A stretch of DNA of 12,337 nt, from NCBI GenBank assembly GCA_014381035.1, contig JACMIS010000412.1, positions 1 through 12,337 on the forward strand. Reading direction: 5' to 3'. Below, piece after piece: positions 1 to 6,685 of the stretch. Positions within the stretch are counted from its first letter, which is position 1. Each line of letters starts with the position of its first letter. A program made the translations under genes and the position numbers. Origin of the DNA: Armatimonadota bacterium (GTDB lineage Bacteria; Armatimonadota; Armatimonadia; Armatimonadales; Armatimonadaceae). The notes beneath the pieces are model-generated. The model saw only the letters and a program-made list of their open reading frames with translations, made no database searches and was not told where the DNA came from.

Positions 1-364
1 AGAGCGAGGTGGCGTTCGTGGATATAGACAGAATACCATCCTCGTTGATCTCCAGGGTGCGTTCCCCAAATAAAGCGGCATTCTCGCCCGACTTGTACAA
101 CTTCACTGTTTGCACACTGGCGTTTCGCCGAATCCGGTTCGGCGAAACCAAGAGGGATACCACGATGCCAAAAACCGCCACGACGGCGACAGGGATCGCC
201 GCCGGAGGATACAGCCACGCGGCTAACCCGCAGATGATACAAATGTTGATACAAATTCCCGCGACCCATCGCTGAATGAGCTTTTTACCTTCCGGCATAT
301 CCGTGAGCCACCAGCGTTGCAAGGTGCCCATATCGTCGGGTGAGGTCACGTGTCGGATGATCAT
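1..364 (-). CDS. YcxB-like small membrane protein (3' end outside window)
   Basis: Reading leftward from the ATG at 364-362, the frame is open for 121 codons to the window edge without a stop, so the C-terminus is missing. A cytoplasmic N-terminal stretch of about 33 residues (MIIRHVTSPDDMGTL...) leads into two closely spaced hydrophobic helices at about residues 34-52 and 54-74, followed by basic NRIRR. The soluble part then has LFGERTLEINEDGILSIS, the pattern that opens the YcxB-like C-terminal domain, where a strand-turn-strand precedes a conserved aromatic segment. YcxB family members are small two-helix membrane proteins of unknown function. The gene lies 53 nt behind the acyltransferase on the same strand and may be co-transcribed. 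A purine stretch (GGCGGTGG) about 11 nt upstream is a plausible ribosome site; an in-frame GTG at 379-377 is an alternative start. The family call is from recalled pattern only. Confidence 0.62.
   Translation of the reverse strand, partial: MIIRHVTSPDDMGTLQRWWLTDMPEGKKLIQRWVAGICINICIICGLAAWLYPPAAIPVAVVAVFGIVVSLLVSPNRIRRNASVQTVKLYKSGENAALFGERTLEINEDGILSISTNATSL
122..148. repeat. Perfect 11-bp inverted repeat inside the YcxB-like gene
   Basis: Arms GTTTCGCCGAA (122-132) and TTCGGCGAAAC (138-148) are exact reverse complements around a 5-nt loop (TCCGG). The repeat sits in the coding sequence just after the second membrane helix and encodes the SPNRIRRN segment. There is no T-run on either side, so it is not a standard terminator. 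It may be an mRNA hairpin, a protein-binding palindrome or coincidence. Confidence 0.8.
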
Positions 365-417
365 GTTTGATTTTACCACCGCCGGGAACGGGAATACGAA
401 TCGGCGACGAAAGCCGC

Positions 418-1605
418 TTATGGGACGGCGGAAGTCGCCTGTTTTTTCAGGGGCGACATTTGTGTGTGCCGCATGCGGAGGAAAGGCTTCTCCACCAAAA
501 AGTACGAGAAAACGGCGCAGGCAAAAACAATCAGGAAGTTGACCGGGAACGGGAACTTCCATGGCTTGTCTACATGTCCCAGAAACAACTGTTGCCACAG
601 ATAAAGGCCATATGACAGCGTGCCAACGAACACAACCACAGGGCTGTTCAGAATGCGCCCGACCCACGTGTCGGGGCTACGGGTGACATGAAGCATCACC
701 AGCGCAATACAAAATATCTCGATGGTCAATTGGGCAGCCGCCCCGAAGACATTTCCGAATCGCATGTTCAGTAGCGGCGTGATGACGAGGGCGAGTACAC
801 ATGCGGCGATCAGGAGCCACTTGTTATTGATAAGCGGGCGAACGCGTTCCTCGAACCCTTTCTCGCCTTCCCACAGTGCTACTAGGGATCCCATCATCAG
901 CGGGTCCCACTGGGTGTGTAAAAGAATCGCCAATTCTCCCCGCCACCCCGGCATTATGAAGTAACTGGCAACGCGAATGAAAGGGGTCACGCAGATCAGG
1001 ATGACCGCGAGCGTCGCCGCTTTTCGGGGGCGTAGCCAGAGCAGGGTGAGGGGCCAGAGCAGATAAAACTGCTCCTCGATAGACAGCGTCCAGAAATGCG
1101 CCAGATACCACCCGTCGGCACCGGGGGAGGCGAACTTCGACAGGTAGTTCCATGTGTAGGTTCCGGCGACCACGAATTGCGCGATGCTGATTTCGAGAAG
1201 GTGTACGGCTGTCAGAAGCGCGATCACGGCAAGATAAAAGTAAAACGCGGGAAAGATACGAAATGCCCGCCGCGTGTAGAAGTCTTTCAGCGAAATAGTG
1301 CCGGTGCGTTGCAACTCCCGTTTCATCAGCGTGGTGATCAGGTAGCCGCTGATGACGAAAAAGACTACCACGCCCAGATGCGCATTTCCGACGAAGTGGA
1401 CTCCGGCGGGCGGTATGTGTAGTGCCGCGTACAACCCTCCCATGCTCGCGTAGCCGTGACCGAACAAAACAAAAAGAATAGAGATCGCCCGTAAGCCGTC
1501 CAGACCGGGGATGCGCCTGTCCTTTTTGGCTACGGTGTCATTTCCCGCGGGAGCAACGGACGAAGGCTCCCCTGTTGACGAGATGACATTAATCGCGGTA
1601 ATCAT
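418..1605 (-). CDS. Integral-membrane acyltransferase-3 family protein (OafA/YrhL-like)
   Basis: 395 residues, many hydrophobic helices, no C-terminal SGNH hydrolase domain. The family signature is clear: GLDGLRAISILFVLFGHG at 34-51 with the conserved His50, FFVISGYLITTLMKREL at 82-98, RRAFRIFPAF at 112-121, and HFWTLSIEEQFYLLWPL at 170-186. Family members transfer acetyl, succinyl or similar groups from a cytoplasmic donor to sugars of O-antigen, exopolysaccharide, peptidoglycan or lipids across the cytoplasmic membrane; the substrate cannot be read from the sequence. The first 30 residues (Ser/Pro/Ala/Asn) are not part of the family domain. The ATG at 1605 is the only in-frame ATG before the first motif, yet nothing purine-rich precedes it (TTCCTCTGCCAAT), so its translation signal is weak. 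The gene stands after the terminator of the upstream response regulator and therefore probably has its own promoter, which I could not identify. Confidence 0.93.
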   Translation of the reverse strand: MITAINVISSTGEPSSVAPAGNDTVAKKDRRIPGLDGLRAISILFVLFGHGYASMGGLYAALHIPPAGVHFVGNAHLGVVVFFVISGYLITTLMKRELQRTGTISLKDFYTRRAFRIFPAFYFYLAVIALLTAVHLLEISIAQFVVAGTYTWNYLSKFASPGADGWYLAHFWTLSIEEQFYLLWPLTLLWLRPRKAATLAVILICVTPFIRVASYFIMPGWRGELAILLHTQWDPLMMGSLVALWEGEKGFEERVRPLINNKWLLIAACVLALVITPLLNMRFGNVFGAAAQLTIEIFCIALVMLHVTRSPDTWVGRILNSPVVVFVGTLSYGLYLWQQLFLGHVDKPWKFPFPVNFLIVFACAVFSYFLVEKPFLRMRHTQMSPLKKQATSAVP

Positions 1606-1652
1606 ATTGGCAGAGGAAAAGCAGACTGAGCGGGGATAGAGAGTAACATACT

Positions 1653-1690
1653 AAAAACCGTCGCCGTAATCACTCACGGCAACGGTTTTT
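1653..1690 (-). terminator. Rho-independent terminator, U-tailed on both strands
   Basis: AAAAACCGT-C-GCCGT, an 8-nt loop, then ACGGC-A-ACGGTTTTT: a 14-bp stem with one internal mismatch, starting 18 nt after the stop codon of the response regulator read on the minus strand. Because the stem begins with A5 and ends with T5, it has a U-tail in both directions. On the minus strand it separates the response regulator from the acyltransferase. Confidence 0.85.
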
Positions 1691-1708
1691 CACAAACGCG
1701 GTTCACGC

Positions 1709-2104
1709 TTACAGGTTGAAGCGACCGTCGTCCTCCGATGCGGAAGCGAGAATGCGCTTCACGAACTGCTTGAGTTCCATCGGGTTAAATGGTTTGGTGA
1801 GATACATGTCCGCGCCACGCGTGTAGCCTTCCATCACGTCACGGTCTTGTGCTTTCGCGGTCAACATGATTACCGGAAGATCGGCGAGCATCGGGTCGCG
1901 GCGGATATTGGCTAACAATTCGAAGCCGTCCATCTCCGGCATCATCACGTCGGAGACCAGAAGGTCCGGGCGATTCTGCCGAATCTTGGCGAGTGCCTGT
2001 GCTCCATTGTTCGCGGTCTCCACGGTGTAACCGTCGCGCTCCAGGTTGACTTGAATCAAGCGCACAATATTCGGTTCATCGTCCACGGCTAAAATACGAG
2101 GCAT
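1709..2104 (-). CDS. Single-domain response regulator (CheY-like receiver)
   Basis: 131 residues, which is one receiver domain and nothing else. The catalytic set is complete: acidic pair Asp8-Asp9 (ILAVDDEPN), phospho-acceptor Asp52 (LLVSDVMMPEMDG), Thr82 (VIMLTAK) and Lys104 (YLTKPFNP). It should therefore accept phosphate from a histidine kinase, but it has no DNA-binding or enzymatic output domain. The C-terminal tail after about residue 121 is short and acidic. Such proteins act by protein-protein contact (CheY or Spo0F type, or as shuttles in phosphorelays). No kinase lies in the window. The ATG at 2104 is preceded by AAAGGAT with a rather long 12-nt spacing. A consensus sigma-70 promoter lies about 120 nt upstream and a hairpin terminator directly downstream, so it looks monocistronic. 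The next gene upstream, on the other strand, is a HTH-only LuxR-type protein. Confidence 0.95.
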   Translation of the reverse strand: MPRILAVDDEPNIVRLIQVNLERDGYTVETANNGAQALAKIRQNRPDLLVSDVMMPEMDGFELLANIRRDPMLADLPVIMLTAKAQDRDVMEGYTRGADMYLTKPFNPMELKQFVKRILASASEDDGRFNL

Positions 2105-2123
2105 TGTTTTAATGTATCCTTTC

Positions 2124-2179
2124 GTCCCGCTTCCATGTACCCGGGAAGCGTTGTGTGTTCATCCGGCTGTCGGCGGGAC
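2124..2179 (-). promoter_or_regulatory. Structured 5' leader of the response regulator: overlapping inverted repeats
   Basis: Two inverted repeats share bases in the leader RNA. Hairpin A pairs CGCTTCC (2150-2144) with GGAAGCG (2134-2128) around a 9-nt loop. Stem B pairs GTCCCGC (2179-2173) with GCGGGAC (2130-2124). Bases 2130-2128 belong to both, so the full stems exclude each other. The Shine-Dalgarno-like AAAGGAT (2123-2117) follows immediately. The inverted repeats are seen directly; a regulatory role is inference. Confidence 0.45.
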
Positions 2180-2220
2180 CCCCCTTATAAAGTGGTGGGC
2201 GGAAGTTTATTCTCTTCATT

Positions 2221-2249
2221 ATTCTACACAGTACGCAAAGGTCTGTCAA
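2221..2249 (-). promoter_or_regulatory. Consensus sigma-70 promoter for the response regulator
   Basis: Minus strand: TTGACA (2249-2244), a 17-nt spacer, TAGAAT (2226-2221). The -35 is perfect and the -10 has 5 of 6 matches at optimal spacing. A start near 2214 would give a leader of about 110 nt before the response regulator ATG at 2104. This is the best housekeeping promoter in the window. Confidence 0.85.
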
Positions 2250-2412
2250 TCCGGTGCGCGCTCAAGGAGTATCCGGAATTACTTGACGCGAAAGGCGCGA
2301 ACCCGGTAAAACGGCGTATACCGAAATCACCCCCGATGGGCGATTATTATACACAGAAGATAGTTTTGCTACCGACATACGGAATCGGTGAAGCGATGAA
2401 CGGGGGATGGGC
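2250..2412 (+). promoter_or_regulatory. Upstream region of the LuxR-type gene, no firm promoter
   Basis: This half of the divergent gap should carry the plus-strand promoter. The only candidates are TTGACG (2283-2288) with an 18-nt spacer to TAAAAC (2307-2312), and AT-rich TATTATACA at 2345-2353 without a convincing -35. A small inverted repeat ACCGA-N9-TCGGT just upstream of the gene could be an operator. Longer frames crossing this region in other phases look non-coding. Confidence 0.25.
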
Positions 2413-2691
2413 ATGGAAATCAGCGGATTCGAGCAAGACGACATGACGGAAGAAGGGACAGGTCGTATGATTCATTTGACCAAACGTGAGGTCGAAGTAC
2501 TGACACTGGTTATCGAGGGCAAATCAAGCAAGGAAGTCGCAGAGCATATTTACATCAGCAAACGGACGGTAGATTATCACCTCGCGAATATTTACAAGAA
2601 ATTAGACGTGACGAATCGGGTTCAGGCGTTCCGTGAAGCGACACGCCGTAATCTGCTGCCCGTCGGCGGTGTTTTCGGCATCGCGCTATAG
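2413..2691 (+). CDS. LuxR/GerE-type helix-turn-helix protein with no sensor domain
   Basis: About 92 residues from this start. The GerE fold is complete: LTKREVEVLTLVIEGKSSKE is helix 1 and entry to helix 2, VAEHIYISKRTVDYHLANIY carries the turn and recognition helix, and KKLDVTNRVQA is helix 4. The LT.RE.EVL opening and the TV..H..NI..KL pattern are those of NarL/LuxR DNA-binding domains. There is no receiver, PAS or ligand domain, only about 20 acidic, Met-rich residues before and a short hydrophobic tail after. It probably binds DNA as a dimer, like Bacillus GerE. The start is uncertain: ATGs at 2407, 2413, 2443 and 2467 are in frame. 2413 was chosen because GGGGGA lies 5 nt upstream; 2467, with AGGT close by, would leave just the HTH. 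It diverges from a receiver-only gene across about 300 bp. Confidence 0.88.
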   Translation: MEISGFEQDDMTEEGTGRMIHLTKREVEVLTLVIEGKSSKEVAEHIYISKRTVDYHLANIYKKLDVTNRVQAFREATRRNLLPVGGVFGIAL

Positions 2692-2734
2692 GTGTCGCGT
2701 TTTTGACCTGCGTGAAATGCGGTCGTCCTACTTG

Positions 2735-3061
2735 TTAACGCCACGGGTCCGGCAATAAAGATAGATAGCGTACTCCACGGCGAGGCTCCGCCATTATCTC
2801 CTCCACCGACTCACGAAACCGCATATAGTGCGCGGTTTGCTGATGGGCAACGAAATCGCTTTCCGTATGGTACACCTCGTAGAGCAGATATTCGACCGGG
2901 GCGTTCGGATCGTCGGTGGGGGTAGCGAGTTTCAACACATCGAATCGGATGTTTCCCGGCTCTTGCCGCGTCCCGAGGTGGTTCGCGGTGATAGCTTCTT
3001 CAAACCGGGCGACGGAGTCCGTGCCCGGTTTCACTTTTACGGTAACGACGACGACATACAT
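2735..3061 (-). CDS. ABM-fold protein, LsrG/YgiN-like putative monooxygenase or isomerase
   Basis: 108 residues, the usual size for a one-domain antibiotic biosynthesis monooxygenase (ABM) protein with a dimeric ferredoxin-like fold. It opens with the beta-strand MYVVVVTVKVKPG. The block NHLGTRQEPGNIRFDVLK, followed by LLYEVYHTESDFVAHQQTAH, matches the pattern of E. coli LsrG (NHLGS.QE.GN.RFDVL, YE.Y...HK.T.HY), which processes phosphorylated autoinducer-2. The family also holds quinol monooxygenases (YgiN) and many uncharacterised proteins, so the substrate is unknown. It starts 9 nt after the stop of ABC-2 permease B, making it the last gene of the ABC operon. No autoinducer uptake or kinase genes are present, which argues against a strict Lsr role. 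The ribosome site is poor (AAAGGCG about 12 nt upstream), and no clear terminator follows. Confidence 0.88.
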   Translation of the reverse strand: MYVVVVTVKVKPGTDSVARFEEAITANHLGTRQEPGNIRFDVLKLATPTDDPNAPVEYLLYEVYHTESDFVAHQQTAHYMRFRESVEEIMAEPRRGVRYLSLLPDPWR

Positions 3062-3070
3062 GCCGTCAGT

Positions 3071-4708
3071 TTACGCCTTTTGTGGCTTGCTGACCACTCC
3101 GATAACGAGTCCAATGACCAGAGCGACAGTTCCGGAAAGGAGGATCGCAGGAAGCACTAACTCGCGGTTCGTAATGAAGAGGAGCGGTGCTTGGAGCCAT
3201 GCCAGAAACGCGATTGGCTTTTCGCCCGATTCCAGCGTTATCAAAGAAAGTGGCAGACCGGGTATGGCGTTGAACAGTATAAATAAGCCGAATGCCAGAC
3301 TACGTGCCGTGGATGCCGCCCGGATGAATCGCGCCGCGAGTCGTGACAACCCCCACATCAGTGTTCCTGCCCCCGCAACGTATAAGGTCCCGGCGAGAAT
3401 CGCTTGCATGGTCAGCAGGTCATGCGAGCGCGATCCGAATGAGATTCCGAGTATGAGACCGATCACGGCGATACCCAGCCAGGTATAAAAATAGGGCAGT
3501 GCACCCGAGTGGCGCGGCAGCAACATGGCGGAGAGGCTGAAATAGCCGTTATCACGCTCCACTTGTGCGGTTTGTGCATCGCCGGGAGGAGCATCCTCCG
3601 CATTCACCGGCACAAACAATCCCGGCAGGAACGGCAGGGAAAGCGCGAACAGTCCGGCGAGAATCATCCACATTACACTTACTACAGAAGTAAAAGCGGG
3701 AGTGCTGGTATCGTAACTATTCGTCATGTTCGCATAATAATTAGCGAGTAAACCTCCCTTAGCACTTATGCTATAGCCGAATACCGGGATGACAATCCCG
3801 GTCATGATCAAGACCTGTTTGCGCAGGGAACGTCCCGACTCAGCACCAAACGTCCCGAAACGATACGCCGCCGCCGTGAGCAAGAGGCGGATCGTTAGAA
3901 ACGCGACGGGGAGTATGGCAATGGCGAAGGGGATGGTGACCGGTCCGAGAACGAGGTTCGCGCTACTACCAAAAATAATCCCAAACGGTGATAGAAGCCC
4001 GATAATGGATATTGGCAACGCAGTAGATGCTTGGGTGATTCCGCCGTTCTCGCCGAGACAGAATCCTATACCGAACGTAATCGCGATGAACGACAACACC
4101 GATACATACGTCCATATGACGGAATGCAGACTGTTTTTGCAAGCGCAGGAGAAGTATAAGCCGATTGAAGCCAGCACCACCGCGCTCATGGCAAGCAAAC
4201 TATAGATGCGAAACATGTCGCCGATAGTCGAACCGCCCAGAAGCACACAGAGTGCCGACGCCGGGAGCGATAGGGCGAGTAATACCCCGAGAAATGCCAG
4301 CGAGGACATGAGTTTCCCGACCAACATTTCCGTTGCCGAGATCGGTGTCGTGATCAACAGGTCGAGCGACTGCCGTTGCCGTTCGTCGGAAACGCTGGTC
4401 GCGGTAAGGGCGGGCGCGATCAGAGAGATCAAGCCTCCCAGAGTCATAAAAATGAAACCGTAGAACTGTTGTAGCTGCCGTTGCGCATCAACGATGCTGA
4501 ACGTGCGTGGGGTGTAGTCCCCGCCCATGAGCCTGTCAAACAGGCTTTGATGCGTGGAAAGCGCGTACCCGGTCACGGCAAGGATGCCGAGCAAGCCCAG
4601 ATACACGGCTTGAAACCAGAATGCGCGCGTGCCGCGCATCGTCGCCCGCAAGTCCCGCAGCACGATGGGATTGTCGGTGAACGCTTTTATAAGGTCGGTT
4701 CGTTCCAT
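3071..4708 (-). CDS. ABC-2 type transporter permease B (545 aa)
   Basis: Very hydrophobic, roughly ten to twelve predicted membrane helices. After a short cytoplasmic N-terminus (MERTDLIKAFTDNPIVLRDL) come helix 1 at about 31-49 and helix 2 at about 83-105. The cytoplasmic coupling segment DERQRQSLDLLITTPISATE, followed by GKL, is typical of ABC-2 exporter permeases of the GldF/NatB/YhaP sort. The second half repeats a helix-rich region after a hydrophilic loop (NAEDAPPGDAQTAQVERDNG). The protein is longer than a usual ABC-2 permease. It starts 9 nt after the ATPase stop with a good ribosome site (AAGGA, 6 nt spacing). Together with permease A and the shared ATPase it probably forms a heteromeric exporter or mechanotransmitter-like complex; the substrate cannot be inferred. 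Confidence 0.93.
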   Translation of the reverse strand: MERTDLIKAFTDNPIVLRDLRATMRGTRAFWFQAVYLGLLGILAVTGYALSTHQSLFDRLMGGDYTPRTFSIVDAQRQLQQFYGFIFMTLGGLISLIAPALTATSVSDERQRQSLDLLITTPISATEMLVGKLMSSLAFLGVLLALSLPASALCVLLGGSTIGDMFRIYSLLAMSAVVLASIGLYFSCACKNSLHSVIWTYVSVLSFIAITFGIGFCLGENGGITQASTALPISIIGLLSPFGIIFGSSANLVLGPVTIPFAIAILPVAFLTIRLLLTAAAYRFGTFGAESGRSLRKQVLIMTGIVIPVFGYSISAKGGLLANYYANMTNSYDTSTPAFTSVVSVMWMILAGLFALSLPFLPGLFVPVNAEDAPPGDAQTAQVERDNGYFSLSAMLLPRHSGALPYFYTWLGIAVIGLILGISFGSRSHDLLTMQAILAGTLYVAGAGTLMWGLSRLAARFIRAASTARSLAFGLFILFNAIPGLPLSLITLESGEKPIAFLAWLQAPLLFITNRELVLPAILLSGTVALVIGLVIGVVSKPQKA

Positions 4709-4717
4709 AGTTTTTCC

Positions 4718-5665
4718 TTAATGCACCGCGCCGGTCGTCACGCGCAGGAATACATCTTCCAGATCCATCGCCGCCTCGGAAAATGCGGCTATCGGCAATT
4801 TTGCCTCCACCAGCAAATAATGTAGCAGAGCGGCTTGTGCCTCCATATTGCCGGTATAGGCGATGCGCAGTTCGGTATTTTCCGGGTCTGCCGCGATCCG
4901 TTCGATGTGCGCCTGCGTGGCTAACGCTTCGCGGAGCGCACCCATCGTCACCGGGTCGGACTTGAGCGGACGTATAGACAGTTGTCGTGTCGGCTGCACC
5001 TTGCGCACTACGGTGTCCACATCGCCGGAAACGAGTAGATTCCCCCGCTCCATGATGCCGATCTTGTTGCAAAAATCGGCGAGTTCGGGCAGGATATGGG
5101 ACGATACGATCACGGTCTTGCCCATCCCGCCGAGCGTTTTGATCAACTTCTTGATCTCGATCCGGGCGCGAGGGTCCAACCCCGACGCAGGTTCGTCCAG
5201 AAGGAGTACCTTGGGGTCATGGACAAGACATTTGGCGAGGCACAATCGCTGTTGCATACCACGAGACAGCGTTTGCACATACGAGTCCCGCTTTTCGGTC
5301 AGGTCGGTCAGTGTCAGGACGTGCTCGATAATGTCGCCCCGTTCTGTTTTCGGACGCCGATACGCGGCGGCGAAGAAGTCCAGATACTCCCAGACCTTGA
5401 TGTCGTCGTACACCCCGAACGTGTCCGGCATGTACCCGATCAGCGGGCGAACATCGAGCGGATAGCGGACCACATCAATCCCGTCAATCGTCGCCGTGCC
5501 GCTTGTCGGTTGCAACAGGGTCGCGATCATTTTGATGGTGGTGGACTTGCCCGCGCCATTCGGACCGATGAACCCGAAAATGTCCCCCGGTTCCAAGAAT
5601 AAACTGATGCCTTCGACCGCGGTCAGGGTCCCGTAAGTCTTGCGAAGGTTGTCGGCATGTAGCAT
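4718..5665 (-). CDS. ABC transporter ATP-binding protein
   Basis: 315 residues, one nucleotide-binding domain plus an extra C-terminal region of about 95 residues. All motifs are present: Walker A GPNGAGKST (34-42), signature LSRGMQQRL (133-141, Arg and Met in place of the usual Gly-Gly/Gln), Walker B VLLLDEP (153-159), D-loop SGLD (161-164) and switch His190 (VSSHILPEL). The Q-loop position reads GYMPDTFGVYDD with Asp81 where Gln is classical, which occurs among ABC-2 exporter ATPases. The C-terminal region resembles the regulatory tail of the CcmA/NatA/GldA type and ends with LEDVFLRVTTG, the usual close of such proteins. The gene begins 3 nt after the stop of permease A and is followed 9 nt later by permease B, so it energises the two-permease membrane complex. 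Confidence 0.96.
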   Translation of the reverse strand: MLHADNLRKTYGTLTAVEGISLFLEPGDIFGFIGPNGAGKSTTIKMIATLLQPTSGTATIDGIDVVRYPLDVRPLIGYMPDTFGVYDDIKVWEYLDFFAAAYRRPKTERGDIIEHVLTLTDLTEKRDSYVQTLSRGMQQRLCLAKCLVHDPKVLLLDEPASGLDPRARIEIKKLIKTLGGMGKTVIVSSHILPELADFCNKIGIMERGNLLVSGDVDTVVRKVQPTRQLSIRPLKSDPVTMGALREALATQAHIERIAADPENTELRIAYTGNMEAQAALLHYLLVEAKLPIAAFSEAAMDLEDVFLRVTTGAVH

Positions 5666-5668
5666 CGG

Positions 5669-6685
5669 TTACGCGCCTTTCTTTCCGAGCGTAAACGCCA
5701 TCCGGGATTTGCGGCGCACCTTTTCGGCGACCGGCATTTCCAGACCGCGCAAGATTTTGATGGCGGCGCGAATAAATACCACGGCAAGCACGGCGAACAC
5801 CGCGATCCCCCAATAGTTGACGCCGAGCATTCGCCAGTACTCGTCGGTCGTTATGTTGGAGTGCAGAGCGTAATCCACCGTTCTGGGGAGGTTCATGACC
5901 ATCCAGAACGGGTTCAGCGCGTATACTAAACCGAAAGCCAGCATCAAGACGAGTTTTCGCCGGTAGAAATCAATGAACGACTGATTGTAATCCGCATCGG
6001 CACGGAAATCGTGCATGAGAGGGTCTCGCGGGCTGATTACCGAACCTGTCCCGCCGAACAAAGACAGGAGAAGTGGCACCATTATGAGGAATGCGATCAG
6101 GGTGGCGATAATTCCCATCAGTGCGGTGATGCCTTTTTTTGACTTCGCCGACACCCACAGACTGAACGCACCGATGAAAACGCACCATGAGAAAATCACC
6201 ACCTGTGTCCAGATCAGTTGCGGAGTTGTGATTCCGGTCGTGTGACGAGGCTCATTCAGGTGCGAGGCGATCAGGAGCGGCATAAACAACGCCATGATCC
6301 CGAGTATGAGACCGAGTCGCCACCAGAGTTTGCCGCAGACGATCTGCGCCGGTGTCAGGCGGGTCATGATCAGCGATTCGTAGGTTTGTTTTTCCCGCTC
6401 CAGGGCAATCGCACCGTATAGTGAGCATGGCACGACCAGCGTCAGCAGGAACAGTTCGCCCATCAGCAAATAGAACGAAATGCTCTCGTTGGCACGAACG
6501 ATACCGAGAAGGATCCAGAGATATAGAAATCCGAGCGTGCCCAGCAGAAAGCGGTTCAGTTTTTGCGTCGCATACGGATTCTCACTATTGTTCCCGGAAC
6601 GGAGGCTGTGGCGCAGGGTACGGGTCGCCTCCAGTGTCATCGGGTTATCCCAGAGCAGTTCCCGCAAAGTGTTGAAAAGGTTCAT
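5669..6685 (-). CDS. ABC-2 type transporter permease A (338 aa)
   Basis: 338 residues with about six to eight membrane helices. A cytoplasmic N-terminus (MNLFNTLRELLWDNPMTLEA) precedes helix 1 (FLLGTLGFLYLWILLGIV) and helix 2 (LLMGELFLLTLVVPCSLYGA). The coupling element EREKQTYESLIMTRLTPAQI, then CGKLWWRL, follows and is homologous in layout to the one in permease B, so the two are distant paralogues. The C-terminus is basic and cytoplasmic. The frame is open far upstream, but the true start is the ATG at 6685. It is preceded by the strongest ribosome site in the window (AAGGAGGT, 8 nt spacing) and overlaps the stop of the previous gene as ATGA, indicating translational coupling. Confidence 0.94.
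   Translation of the reverse strand: MNLFNTLRELLWDNPMTLEATRTLRHSLRSGNNSENPYATQKLNRFLLGTLGFLYLWILLGIVRANESISFYLLMGELFLLTLVVPCSLYGAIALEREKQTYESLIMTRLTPAQIVCGKLWWRLGLILGIMALFMPLLIASHLNEPRHTTGITTPQLIWTQVVIFSWCVFIGAFSLWVSAKSKKGITALMGIIATLIAFLIMVPLLLSLFGGTGSVISPRDPLMHDFRADADYNQSFIDFYRRKLVLMLAFGLVYALNPFWMVMNLPRTVDYALHSNITTDEYWRMLGVNYWGIAVFAVLAVVFIRAAIKILRGLEMPVAEKVRRKSRMAFTLGKKGA

Noticed and set aside
2112..2446. Two plus-strand frames (65 and 103 codons) in the divergent gap upstream of the LuxR-type gene
   Set aside because: They lie over the response regulator leader and promoter, lack ribosome sites and show no protein-family pattern.
2680..2715. Possible terminator after the LuxR-type gene (CGCG-N10-CGCG followed by TTTTT)
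   Set aside because: Only a 4-bp stem with a mismatch beyond it; too weak to call.
4783..5602. Plus-strand frames of 60-200 codons opposite the ABC ATPase
   Set aside because: They are shadows of a gene with complete Walker A, signature, Walker B and H-loop motifs on the minus strand.
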